From assembly GCF_011058165.1 (NCBI RefSeq), contig NZ_JAALEG010000011.1, forward strand, positions 43,612 to 107,611: 64,000 bases of DNA. The letters run 5' to 3'. Position 1 is the stretch's first letter, and each line of letters begins with the position of its first letter. The DNA comes from Rhodococcus aetherivorans. Lineage in GTDB: Bacteria > Actinomycetota > Actinomycetes > Mycobacteriales > Mycobacteriaceae. A program made the position numbers and the translations under genes. This document shows positions 1 through 8,140 of the stretch, one piece after another. The notes below the pieces were generated by a model. The model did not search any database and was not told where the DNA came from. It worked only from the letters and a program-made list of their open reading frames with translations.

Positions 1-48
1 CGCTCCGGTGGTACTCCGGCGCGACGTGGCGGAAGGGGCTGTGAGCGG

Positions 49-141
49 TCAGCCCGTACAGATGCCCGAGGAGGTCCGGCCCAGATCGACGTGACGACGG
101 CACCAGCGGGCGACGACGGTCGCTGCGGTCTCGGGTGCCAT
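49..141 (-). CDS. Short leader peptide, HVDL-x-R-x-SSGIC type, serving a gene off the left edge
   Basis: This 30-codon frame starts at ATG (139-141) and stops at TGA (49-51). It contains the stretch RRHVDLGRTSSGIC and ends C-T-G. Small actinobacterial peptides with an (R)HVDLxRxxSxxC core are known as putative leader peptides ahead of sulfur-assimilation genes, and cysteine-responsive short upstream ORFs have been described in mycobacteria. No Shine-Dalgarno is seen. Instead a TAGGAT -10-like hexamer (149-154) lies seven bases before the ATG, which fits a leaderless transcript starting on the ATG. The gene it would control lies left of position 1 and is not visible. The assignment rests on motif resemblance and position. 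A similar peptide sits at 9871-9969. Confidence 0.6.
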   Translation of the reverse strand: MAPETAATVVARWCRRHVDLGRTSSGICTG

Positions 142-148
142 GGGCGAT

Positions 149-154
149 ATCCTA
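149..154 (-). promoter_or_regulatory. Candidate -10 box for the leaderless leader peptide
   Basis: On the minus strand this reads TAGGAT, a good match to the actinobacterial TANNNT -10 element. It is placed seven bases before the ATG of the peptide at 49-141. No convincing -35 box is seen at 16-18 bp. The hairpin at 180-216 ends the preceding operon just upstream, so a new promoter is needed here. Confidence 0.45.
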
Positions 155-179
155 CACAATCGGTCGGGAATGCTCGATT

Positions 180-216
180 CGGTGGTGAACCCGCCGTCCG
201 GGCGGGTTCACCACCG
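180..216. terminator. Strong hairpin terminator after the MsnO8-type monooxygenase
   Basis: Two perfectly complementary 16-base arms (180-195 and 201-216) enclose a five-base loop. The hairpin lies four bases beyond the stop codon of the minus-strand gene at 220. No T-tract follows, as is common for actinobacterial terminators. Confidence 0.75.
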
Positions 217-219
217 GGG

Positions 220-1374
220 TCATGCGGCGCGGAGCGCGGCGAGCCCCCACTCGCGCGCCAGCAATTCGTACGAACGCAGCCGGTCCTCGTGCCGGTGCGT
301 CACCGACGTGACCACGAGCTCGTCCGCCCCGGTGACGCGCCGCAGCGACTCGAGCCGCTCCGCCACGGTGGCGGGAGCGCCGACGAACTGGGTGATCAGC
401 CGGTCGTCGACGAGGCTGCGCTCCTCGTCGCTCAGCGGTGCCGACGTGGCCGGGTCCGGGTACGGGACGGCCCCGTGGCCGGACCGGATGCTGTGCGTCC
501 AGTGCCCGTACGTGGCCGCCAGGTCACGCGCGGTGGCATCGTCGTCGGCGACGACCGCGTCGGCGGACACCACCACGTACGGTCGGTCGAGGAAGCGGGA
601 CGGGCGGAACGCCGCGCGGTACGCCTCGACCGCCTCGACGGTGGTGCCGGGACTGACGTGGTAGTTCGCACCGAACGGCAGACCCAGCCGTCCGGCCAGC
701 GACGCCGACGGCCCCGCACTGGTCCCGAAGACCCACAGCTCGACGTCCGCGCCCTCGCCGGGGCTGGCGTGCAGCTCGATCCCGTCCTCGGTGCGATAGG
801 TCCCGTCCAGCAGAGCGAGGATGTCGTCCACCTGCCCGTCGAAGTCCGGGGCCTGCGCCCCCGGTTGCTGCAACGCGGCGAACCCGGCGGCCAGGCGCGG
901 GGAGGACAGCAACGGCCCGGGCTGGTACGGCGGCGGAATGACCAGGCCGTCGCGCACCTCGGTGGCGCGGTGCGATTCCTCTTCGGCGGCCCCGGACCGG
1001 GCGGCCGCGAGCGCCTCCGCCCGGCGTTGTCCCGACCGGCCGAGTCCCAGGTCGATCCTGCCCGGATACAGCGCGTCCAGCGTGCCGAACGCCTCGACCA
1101 CACCGGCCGCGGTGTTGTGACCGAGCTGAACCGCGGCGGCGCCGACGCGGATGGTGCTGGTGGCGGCGGCGATTGCGCCGATCAGCACGGCCGGCGACGA
1201 CGACGCGACGGCGACGAAGTGGTGCTCGGCCACCCAATACCGGCGGTACCCCCAGCCTTCCGTCCTCCGGGCCAGGTCGACGGTGTTGTGCAACGCCTGC
1301 GCCGTGGTGGATCCCTCGCTGACGGGGGAGAGGTCGAGGACCGAGAGCGGCACCGGATTCGATGCGGTCGTCAC
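220..1374 (-). CDS. MsnO8-type LLM-class flavin-dependent monooxygenase
   Basis: The 384-residue product opens with PLSVLDLSPVSEG and contains YRRYWVAEHH followed by GAAAVQLGHN. These are hallmarks of the bacterial-luciferase-like TIM-barrel family, MsnO8 branch. Such enzymes use reduced flavin and O2 to hydroxylate or cleave a small organic substrate; the substrate is not readable from the sequence. The GTG start at 1372-1374 shares GTGA with the stop of the DUF1684 gene, so it is the last gene of a tightly coupled minus-strand operon that starts with the ABC transporter at 9772. The context of SAM- and cysteine-type control upstream and two other monooxygenases suggests organosulfur use. 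No flavin reductase gene lies in this operon, so FMNH2 must be supplied from elsewhere. Confidence 0.85.
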   Translation of the reverse strand: MTTASNPVPLSVLDLSPVSEGSTTAQALHNTVDLARRTEGWGYRRYWVAEHHFVAVASSSPAVLIGAIAAATSTIRVGAAAVQLGHNTAAGVVEAFGTLDALYPGRIDLGLGRSGQRRAEALAAARSGAAEEESHRATEVRDGLVIPPPYQPGPLLSSPRLAAGFAALQQPGAQAPDFDGQVDDILALLDGTYRTEDGIELHASPGEGADVELWVFGTSAGPSASLAGRLGLPFGANYHVSPGTTVEAVEAYRAAFRPSRFLDRPYVVVSADAVVADDDATARDLAATYGHWTHSIRSGHGAVPYPDPATSAPLSDEERSLVDDRLITQFVGAPATVAERLESLRRVTGADELVVTSVTHRHEDRLRSYELLAREWGLAALRAA

Positions 1375-2147
1375 CGGGCCTCCTCGTCGCGCGGAGTGCG
1401 TTCGCCGGCCTCGACGGCGAACGGCAACCGGTTCTCCGCCGGGGCGATGGGGCACGTCGCCGCGTCGGTGAACGCGCACGGCAGGTTGGCGGCCCGGGTG
1501 AAGTCGAGCGTGACCGAGCCGTCGGCGGTCGGCGCGGCGACTTCGAGGATCCGCGCGGCCGGGTAGGTCGTCACGCCGCTGGTTCCGTCGGTGAACAGCA
1601 CGCGCAGCGGACCCGAGCCGTCGCCGAAGGCGACGAGGCGGTGCTCGGCGCCGTCGTGGGTGAAGCGGATCAGCCCGGCCGCGCTGTGGCGGTGCTCGAG
1701 GCCGTCGACCACGGCGCCGGTGGTGACGGTCCGCACCTGATCGAAGGCCTCGAAGCGGCCCTGCAGCACCCACTCCGGCGCAGGCTCGTACGCGGGGATT
1801 CCGGTGAAGGCCGTCAGAGCCGGCGACTTCGGGTCGTGGATGCGGACGGCGAACCGGCCGGTGCGGCGGATGATCTCGGCGTAGCCGTCGCCGGCCGCGA
1901 CCCGGACACCGGGTGCGCCCTCGATCGGCTCGTGCACCTCGGTTCCGCCGTCGGATTCGAGGAGCACGCGCTCGCCGTCCACCCGCCACAATCCGGGCAC
2001 CTCGTCGAGGATCGTGGGCTCGGTGTCCAGCCAGTACAGCCCGGTCAGGCTGAGCCAGCCGTCCGGGCGGCGCAGCGCCTCCTCGCGGGCTGCGTGCCAG
2101 CTCCGCCAGTCCTCGGTGAACGTCTCTCGGTCGAGTGTGGTGGTCAC
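1371..2147 (-). CDS. DUF1684 domain protein
   Basis: The 258-residue protein has the DUF1684 layout. An N-terminal W-R-x-x-R-E-E-x-L segment is followed by GWLSLTGLYWL, and a later beta-rich half contains YPAARIL and DFTRAANLPCAFT. The second half also has the CPIAPAENRLPFAVEAGE-like ending typical of this family. The family has no established enzymatic function that I can name. GTG at 2145-2147 overlaps the stop of the NtaA-type gene by GTGA, and its own stop overlaps the next start by GTGA. It is therefore translationally locked between two flavin monooxygenases and is likely part of the same catabolic route. Recognition of the family is good; the function is unknown. Confidence 0.75.
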   Translation of the reverse strand: MTTTLDRETFTEDWRSWHAAREEALRRPDGWLSLTGLYWLDTEPTILDEVPGLWRVDGERVLLESDGGTEVHEPIEGAPGVRVAAGDGYAEIIRRTGRFAVRIHDPKSPALTAFTGIPAYEPAPEWVLQGRFEAFDQVRTVTTGAVVDGLEHRHSAAGLIRFTHDGAEHRLVAFGDGSGPLRVLFTDGTSGVTTYPAARILEVAAPTADGSVTLDFTRAANLPCAFTDAATCPIAPAENRLPFAVEAGERTPRDEEAR

Positions 2148-3514
2148 GATGCCTGAACTCCTTCGTCGATCTCGTGCGGGTGGCGCAGGTTGAGGTGACT
2201 GCGCAGGGTGGCGCCCTCGTACTCGGTGCGGAAACTGCCGCGTTCCTGCAGCAGCGGCACGACCTTGTCGACGAATTCGTCGAGGCCGCCGGGGGTGAGG
2301 TGCGGAACCAGGATGAAGCCGTCGCTCGCGTCGGTCTGCACATAGCGGTCGATCTCGGCGGCGACGTGATCGGGGGTGCCGACGAACTGCTGCCGCGCGG
2401 TGACCTCGATGATCAGTTCGCGGATGCTGAGCTTCTCGGCCTCGGCCTTCTCCCGCCAGGCCAGCGCGACGGCGCGCGGATCCTTGGCGTGGCGGACGCG
2501 GCCGCGCGTGATGTTCAGGTTGTCCTCCGGTTCGACGTCCGGCAGCGGCCCCTCGGGGTCGTACCCGGACAGGTCGCGGCCCCACACCTGCTCGAGGAAC
2601 GCGATCGCGGTCTGCGGGCTCACCTGCTGCAGCCGGATGTGGCGGGCCCGCTCGGCCGCATCCTCCGCGGAGTCGCCGAGGACGAACGTCGCGGCCGGAA
2701 GGATCTTCAGGTCGGCGTGGCTGCGCCCGTACTTCGCGAGGCGGCCCTTGACGTCGGCGTAGAAGGCGTGGCCCTCCTCGAGGGTGCCGTGGCCGGTGAA
2801 GATGGCGTCGGCCTTGGCGGCGCCGAATTCGCGGCCCTCGTCCGAGTCGCCGGCCTGCAGGAGCACCGGGTGTCCCTGCGGGCTGCGTGGCACCTCGAAC
2901 CGCCCGGAGATGTCGAACTGGGTGGTGTGGATGTCGAACGGAGCGATGTCGGAATCCGCCGCGAAGATGCCGTTTTCGCGGTCGACGACCGGTGCTCCGG
3001 GGCGCCAGCCGTCCCACAGCCGCCGGGTGACGTCGACGATCTCGTGGGCGCGGACGTAGCGCTGCGAGTGGTCGAGATAGCCGCCACGCCGGAAGTTCTC
3101 GCCGGTGAAGGCGTCGGAGGAGGTGACGAGGTTCCACGCGGCGCGGCCGTCGGACAGATGGTCGAGGGTGGCGAACTGCTTGGCCAGTTCGTACGGTTCG
3201 TTGAAGGTGGTGTTGATCGTGCCCGCGAGCCCGAGGTGGGTCGTCGCACCGGCGAGGGCCTCGAGAACCGTGAGGGTGTCGGGCCGGCCGACGACGTCGA
3301 GATCGTGGATGCGGCCGCGGTGCTCGCGCAGCCGCAGTCCCTCGGCCAGGAAGAAGAAGTCGAACAGTCCGCGTTCTGCGGTCCGGGCCAGGTGCAGGAA
3401 GGACTCGAAGTCGATCTGGCTCTTCGATTCGGGATCCGCCCACACGGTCGTGTTGTTGACGCCCGGGAAGTGCGCGGCCAGATGGATCTGCTTTCGAACG
3501 GTGTTCTGCGGCAT
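2144..3514 (-). CDS. NtaA/SnaA/DszA-family FMN-dependent monooxygenase
   Basis: The 456-residue protein matches the NtaA/SnaA/SoxA(DszA)/DmoA family. It has an HLAAHFPGVNNTTVW start, FDFFFLAEGL, NTTFNEPYELA, SDGRAAWNLVTS and DPEGPLPD, all in the usual order, and the usual length. These enzymes take FMNH2 from a separate reductase and oxidise substrates such as nitrilotriacetate, dibenzothiophene sulfone or dimethyl sulfide; the particular substrate cannot be told here. The gene follows the LLM gene at 3529-4632 by 14 bases and is followed by DUF1684 with a four-base overlap. A paralogue with the same motifs lies at 11548-12906. Confidence 0.9.
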   Translation of the reverse strand: MPQNTVRKQIHLAAHFPGVNNTTVWADPESKSQIDFESFLHLARTAERGLFDFFFLAEGLRLREHRGRIHDLDVVGRPDTLTVLEALAGATTHLGLAGTINTTFNEPYELAKQFATLDHLSDGRAAWNLVTSSDAFTGENFRRGGYLDHSQRYVRAHEIVDVTRRLWDGWRPGAPVVDRENGIFAADSDIAPFDIHTTQFDISGRFEVPRSPQGHPVLLQAGDSDEGREFGAAKADAIFTGHGTLEEGHAFYADVKGRLAKYGRSHADLKILPAATFVLGDSAEDAAERARHIRLQQVSPQTAIAFLEQVWGRDLSGYDPEGPLPDVEPEDNLNITRGRVRHAKDPRAVALAWREKAEAEKLSIRELIIEVTARQQFVGTPDHVAAEIDRYVQTDASDGFILVPHLTPGGLDEFVDKVVPLLQERGSFRTEYEGATLRSHLNLRHPHEIDEGVQAS

Positions 3515-3528
3515 GGTTGTCGGCCTCC

Positions 3529-4632
3529 TCAGGCGGTGGCGTAGCGGTTGACGGGGCGCGGCAGGCCGAGACGGTCCCGCAGGGTTCCAGTGGACGTCGG
3601 GTCCTGCCGCCGCAACACCGGCAGGACCCGTTCGGTGAGCGCCGCGACCGTGCCGGCGAGGGCCAGCGGACGTAGCACCACGCCGTCCAGGCCGTCCACG
3701 TCCCCGAGGAGTGCGAGCAGCCCTGCCGGGCCGCCGCGGTAGAACAGCGACTCCGGCGTGTAGGCAGCGCCGGCCCAGTTCTCGAGCTGGGCCAGGTCCG
3801 CGGCGGCGGTGGCGTCGTCCGCGGCGAGCAGCACGTCGATGTCGAGCAGCACCGCCGGTCGCCGATCACCGGCCTGCGCGCGCAGACGCTCGGCCAGGTT
3901 CGCGGCGGACCCGAGGTCGGCGGCCTCGATACGCACGAGATCGGCGCGTTCCGCGGCGAAGTCGAACGACTGCTCGTCCGCTGCCGCAACGGCGACGAGG
4001 GGCCGGCCCTGGGGTGACCGGGGCGTGATCGACGGACCTTTGACGGAGAAGTGCTCGCCGACGAAGTCGATGTAGTGCAGCTTGTCCCGGTCGACGAACC
4101 GGCCGGTGGCGACGTCGCGGATCTCGGCGTCGTCCTCCCAGCTGTCCCACAGGCGGGCCGCGACCTCGGCGGCCTCGGCGGCCTCGGTCCACAGTGAGCC
4201 GGTGCCCTGGGTGCCCTTGCGGCCGAACAGGGCGGCCCGGTCCTCACCCTCGGAGACGGCGACCTGCCACCCCGCACGGCCGGCCGTGGTGTGGTCGAGG
4301 GTTTGCACGGCCTTGGCCACGTGGAACGGTTCCGTGTGGGTCACCGTCGCGGTGGGGATCAGCCCGATCCGCGAGGTGACGGCGGACAGCCGGGCGGCGA
4401 CGCCGACCGCTTCGAGCCGGCCGCGCACGGTGTCCGCACCGGAGTCGATACCGAACGAGTCGGGGAGGAAGGCCAGGTCGACGCCGGCACGATCCGCGCT
4501 GCCCACGAGATCCGCCCAGTAGCGGGCGGTGAACACGTCCTCCGCGCGTGAATCCGTGCGACGCCACGAATGCGGATGCGTTCCGGTTCCGCGGAATTCG
4601 AGGGCGAGCAACAACTGTGAACTATCGGGCAT
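3529..4632 (-). CDS. LLM-class flavin-dependent oxidoreductase
   Basis: The 367-residue protein is a luciferase-like monooxygenase of the type that accompanies NtaA-like enzymes. It shows GTGTHPHSWRR, TATVTHTEPFHVAKAVQTLDH, GRAGWQVAVS and DKLHYIDFVGEHFSVKGPS. I chose the ATG at 4632 because AGGGAAGG stands six bases before it; an in-frame ATG at 4656 would lie well inside the ABC gene. The start overlaps the last codons of the ABC ATPase gene (stop at 4622), so the two are translationally coupled. Its closest relative in the window is 12903-14147, which also sits directly before an NtaA-type gene, so the pair is a repeated module. The substrate is unknown. Confidence 0.88.
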   Translation of the reverse strand: MPDSSQLLLALEFRGTGTHPHSWRRTDSRAEDVFTARYWADLVGSADRAGVDLAFLPDSFGIDSGADTVRGRLEAVGVAARLSAVTSRIGLIPTATVTHTEPFHVAKAVQTLDHTTAGRAGWQVAVSEGEDRAALFGRKGTQGTGSLWTEAAEAAEVAARLWDSWEDDAEIRDVATGRFVDRDKLHYIDFVGEHFSVKGPSITPRSPQGRPLVAVAAADEQSFDFAAERADLVRIEAADLGSAANLAERLRAQAGDRRPAVLLDIDVLLAADDATAAADLAQLENWAGAAYTPESLFYRGGPAGLLALLGDVDGLDGVVLRPLALAGTVAALTERVLPVLRRQDPTSTGTLRDRLGLPRPVNRYATA

Positions 4633-6223
4633 GCCGAACCTTCCCTGGAATGGCATCGAGCAGCAGTTTCGTGTACTCGTGCTGTGGTCTGTCGAAAATC
4701 TGTTCGGTGGTCCCGGATTCGATGATTTCGCCGGACCGCATCACCGCGACGGTGTCGCTGATCTGCCGGACCACGGCAAGATCGTGGGAGATGAACAGGT
4801 AGCTCAGCCCCAGCTCGTCCTGCAGGCGAGCGAGCAGGTCGAGGATCTGCGCCTGGACCGACACGTCGAGCGCGGAGACGGGCTCGTCGAGCACGAGGAG
4901 TTCCGGGTGCAGCGCGAGCGCGCGGGCGATCGCCACGCGCTGTCGTTGTCCGCCGGACAGTTCCGCGGGTCTGCGCTCGAGGTGTGCCGTGCTCAGCGCC
5001 ACCTGCCCGATCAGCTCCGCAACACGTTCGGCGCGCTCGCTTTTCGTGCCGATGCCGAAGGCTTCGAGCGGTTCGGCGACGACGTCGCGGATGCGGAGCT
5101 TGGGATTCAGGGCCGCATAGGGGTTCTGGTGGACGATCTGCACCCGGCGACGGAGCTCGCGCAGGTCCCGGCCGCGCAGCGCGGTGATGTCCCGCCCGTC
5201 GAACCGGACCTGCCCGGACGTGGCGGATTCCAGTCGGATCGCGATGCGGGACACCGTGGACTTGCCGGAACCGGACTCGCCGACCAGGGACAGAGTGCGA
5301 CCGCGCGGAACCGAGAAGGAGACGTCGCGCACCGCCTCGAGCGACGTGCGCCGGTCGATGCGGAAGGTCCTCGAGACCCCGGACACGGTGAGCAGGGGTT
5401 CCGCGGGTCCGCGGCCGGGCCGGGCCGCGGCGCCGGCAAGGCTCGGTGCGGCGGCGACGAGCGCCCGGGTGTACTCGTGCCGGGGGTTCTCGAGGATCTG
5501 CCGGGCCGGCCCGGTCTCGACGATCCGGCCCTGGCTCATCACGACGATGCGGTCGGCGCGGTCGGCGGCGACGCCGAGGTCGTGGGTGATGAGCAGGACC
5601 GCGGTACCGGTCTCGGCGATGCGGCTGTCGAGATGGTCGAGGATGCGCCGCTGCACGGTGACGTCGAGGGCGCTGGTCGGCTCGTCTGCGATGACGAGGT
5701 CCGGCCGGCATGCGAGCGCGATGCCTATGAGCACGCGCTGCCGCTGCCCGCCGGACAGGTTCTGCGGGTACTGCCTGGCACGGAGTTCGGGATCGTCGAG
5801 CCCGGCTTCCGCGAGGATGCGCCGCGCGTCGATCTTCGCGGTGCGCCGGTCGGCGAGACCGTGGATACGCAGGACCTCGGCGACCTGGTCACCGATGCGG
5901 ACGACCGGGTTCAGGGACGTGGTGGGGTCCTGTGGCACGAGTCCGATGCGGGCACCGCGCACCTTCTCGAAGGCGCGTTCGGACAGGGAGTCCAGTCGCT
6001 GCCCGTCGAACGTGACGGTGCCGCCGGTGATCCGGCCGCTACCCGACAGCAGGCCGAGGATCGCGTGTGCGGTCGTCGACTTGCCGGAACCGGACTCGCC
6101 GACCACCGCGACGACCTCGCCCCGGGAAAGGGTGAAGCCGACACCGTCCACCGCGGTGACCGGGTCGCGACGGCTGCCGTACTCGACCCGCAGGTCGCGT
6201 ACGTCCAGCAGGGCCGCGGTCAT
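4622..6223 (-). CDS. Oligopeptide/nickel-type ABC transporter, fused double ATPase (DppD-DppF)
   Basis: A single 533-residue chain holds two complete nucleotide-binding domains. The first has Walker A GESGSGKST near residues 42-50, LSGGQRQR and DEPTSALD. The second has a repeated [17 protein letters not shown] and DEPVSALD, and both have HDL switches. The fused form is common in actinobacteria and powers DppBC-type permeases. The ATG at 6221-6223 overlaps the upstream permease stop by ATGA. It belongs to the operon of the binding protein (8141-9772), DppB (7106-8137) and DppC (6220-7113). Family knowledge predicts import of peptides, opines or other small organics. The sulfur-type leader control and neighbouring monooxygenases suggest an organosulfur ligand, which is inference. 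Confidence 0.92.
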   Translation of the reverse strand: MTAALLDVRDLRVEYGSRRDPVTAVDGVGFTLSRGEVVAVVGESGSGKSTTAHAILGLLSGSGRITGGTVTFDGQRLDSLSERAFEKVRGARIGLVPQDPTTSLNPVVRIGDQVAEVLRIHGLADRRTAKIDARRILAEAGLDDPELRARQYPQNLSGGQRQRVLIGIALACRPDLVIADEPTSALDVTVQRRILDHLDSRIAETGTAVLLITHDLGVAADRADRIVVMSQGRIVETGPARQILENPRHEYTRALVAAAPSLAGAAARPGRGPAEPLLTVSGVSRTFRIDRRTSLEAVRDVSFSVPRGRTLSLVGESGSGKSTVSRIAIRLESATSGQVRFDGRDITALRGRDLRELRRRVQIVHQNPYAALNPKLRIRDVVAEPLEAFGIGTKSERAERVAELIGQVALSTAHLERRPAELSGGQRQRVAIARALALHPELLVLDEPVSALDVSVQAQILDLLARLQDELGLSYLFISHDLAVVRQISDTVAVMRSGEIIESGTTEQIFDRPQHEYTKLLLDAIPGKVRHAR

Positions 6224-7113
6224 CGAGTGCTCCGTTCTTCGATGGCGTGACCGAGGCGGTGCGCCGACAGGACGACCGCCACGATGACCAGGCCGGGCAG
6301 TGTCGTCATCCACCAGGCGGTGGCCAGGTAGTTCCTGCCTTCGGAGATCAGCGATCCCCATTCCGGGGTGGGCGGCACCGCGCCGAAGCCGAGGAAGCTC
6401 AGCGACGACACGGCGAGCACGGCCATGCCGAACTCGACCGCCGCGAGCGCGACGACGGGGGCGTACGAGTTGCGCAGCACGTGCCGGCGCAGGACGGTGT
6501 GCCAGCGGACACCGCATGCGAACGCCGCCTCGACGTACAGGGCGCGGCGCACGCGCAGGACCTCCGACCGCATGACGCGGGCGAAGTTCGCGACGAGCCC
6601 GACGCCGACCGCGATCGCCACGTTCATGGTGCCGAATCCGAGGGCGGTGACGAGCGCCAGGGACAGCAGCAGGGCGGGGATGGACAGCAGAACATCGACG
6701 GCCCGCATGAGTAGGCCGTCGACCGCTCCGCCGACCGCGCCGGAGAGCAACCCGACGAGCGAGCCGACGACGAGAGCGATTCCGACGGCGACGAGCGTCG
6801 CGGTCAGGGACAGGCCCGCACCGTGCACGACCCGGGTGTACACGTCGCGCCCGATGTTGTCGGTGCCGAACCAGTGCGCCGCGGACGGCCCCTGCAACTT
6901 GTCGGCCGGGACACCCTGCAGCGGATCACCGGACGCGAAGACCGAGGGGAACAGGGCGAAGCCGACGGCGAGGAGCAGCACGGTCGTCGAGACCACGAGA
7001 ACCCCGTAGCGGCGCAGGGCGCTCGTCGCTCCCCGGAGCCGGGACGGTCCGTGTGGCCCGGTCGCGGCCTGCGCGGATGCGGCGACCGGTTCCCGGATCA
7101 GGACGTCAGACAT
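6220..7113 (-). CDS. DppC-type ABC transporter permease
   Basis: The 297-residue inner-membrane protein has the DppC layout: a cytoplasmic N-terminus, one TM helix (VLVVSTTVLLLAVGFALF), HWFGTDNIGRDVYTRVVHGA, and further TM helices. The EAA loop with EAAFACGVRWHTVLRRHVLRN contacts the ATPase. It overlaps the DppB gene by eight bases and the ATPase by four. With DppB it forms the membrane channel of the importer encoded by 4622-9772. Confidence 0.92.
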   Translation of the reverse strand: MSDVLIREPVAASAQAATGPHGPSRLRGATSALRRYGVLVVSTTVLLLAVGFALFPSVFASGDPLQGVPADKLQGPSAAHWFGTDNIGRDVYTRVVHGAGLSLTATLVAVGIALVVGSLVGLLSGAVGGAVDGLLMRAVDVLLSIPALLLSLALVTALGFGTMNVAIAVGVGLVANFARVMRSEVLRVRRALYVEAAFACGVRWHTVLRRHVLRNSYAPVVALAAVEFGMAVLAVSSLSFLGFGAVPPTPEWGSLISEGRNYLATAWWMTTLPGLVIVAVVLSAHRLGHAIEERSTR

Positions 7114-8137
7114 GAGCCTTCCTCTCCTCCTCCACCGCGAAGCCGGTGAGTTCGGTGGTCACCTCGGCGGGCGTCGGATGCGAGGGCGAACCGCCGCCGC
7201 GACGGCCGTCGGCGATGCGCGGATCGATGAGCGGATAGACCAGGTCCACCGCGAGGTTGACGAGCACGAAGATCACCGCACTGAAGACCACGATGCCCTG
7301 GACGACGGGAATATCCTGCGCCAGAACCGAAGTCTGGGTCAACCGACCGACACCGGCGCGGGAGAACACCGTCTCGACGACCACGGACCCCGCCAACAGG
7401 TTGCCGACTGTCACCCCGGCGATAGTGAATGCGGGGATGCTGGACAGCCGCAGTGTGTGCCGGGTCTGGATGCGCCACTGGGACGCGCCCTTGGCGCGAG
7501 CTGCTTCGACGAACGGTTGCCGCCATGTGGTCTGCAGGCTGGCGGCGAGGACCTGCGCGATCACCGCACCGGTGGGGAGCGCGAGGGTGATCGCGGGCAG
7601 CACCAGATGCTCGATGCCCTGGTCGCCGAATGCCGGAAGCAGCTTCATCCGGAACGAGAAGAGCTGGAGCAGAAGCAGTCCCACCCAGAAGGTCGGAACC
7701 GCGACACCGAGCGGCGGCAGCGAGAACAGCGTGCTGCGCAGCCACCGGGCGCCCGTGTACGTGGCGACGAACGCGATCGAGGTGCCGAGGAGCACGGCGA
7801 GCGCCAGGGCGACCGCGGCCAGGGCCAGGGTGCTGGGTACGGCGGCGGCGATCGCTTCGGTCACGGGTTGTCCCGTGACGATCGAGATGCCGAAGTCACC
7901 CCGGACGGCGTTGCTCAGCGCAGTAAGGTACTGCCCCGACAACGGACGGTCGAGCCCGTACCGCTCCTGCAGTTGCGCGACAGCGGCCGCATCCACCGGT
8001 GTGCCGCTGCCGGCGCCGTCGACCGCGATGCTCACCGGGTCGGACGGCAGCAGGTACAGCACGCCGAACGAGACGGTGAACGCCGCCCACAGCACCAACA
8101 GCGCCTGCACGAGCCGGGAACCGAGATACCGGGCCAT
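7106..8137 (-). CDS. DppB-type ABC transporter permease
   Basis: The 343-residue protein starts MARYLGSRLVQALLVLW, the usual DppB N-terminal helix. It has a long periplasmic loop containing YGLDRPLSGQYLTALSNA and a conserved EAARAKGASQWRIQTRHTLR EAA loop. The C-terminus carries an extra VYPLIDPRI motif plus about thirty hydrophilic residues. It begins three bases after the binding-protein stop and overlaps DppC. Substrate specificity cannot be read from it. Confidence 0.92.
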   Translation of the reverse strand: MARYLGSRLVQALLVLWAAFTVSFGVLYLLPSDPVSIAVDGAGSGTPVDAAAVAQLQERYGLDRPLSGQYLTALSNAVRGDFGISIVTGQPVTEAIAAAVPSTLALAAVALALAVLLGTSIAFVATYTGARWLRSTLFSLPPLGVAVPTFWVGLLLLQLFSFRMKLLPAFGDQGIEHLVLPAITLALPTGAVIAQVLAASLQTTWRQPFVEAARAKGASQWRIQTRHTLRLSSIPAFTIAGVTVGNLLAGSVVVETVFSRAGVGRLTQTSVLAQDIPVVQGIVVFSAVIFVLVNLAVDLVYPLIDPRIADGRRGGGSPSHPTPAEVTTELTGFAVEEERKAHV

Positions 8138-8140
8138 GGT

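Noticed and set aside
91..1566. Long plus-strand reading frame opposite the MsnO8-type gene
   Set aside because: Its amino-acid composition is the Arg/Gly/Ala/Pro-rich mirror of a real minus-strand gene, with no family motifs. High-GC DNA keeps antisense frames open.
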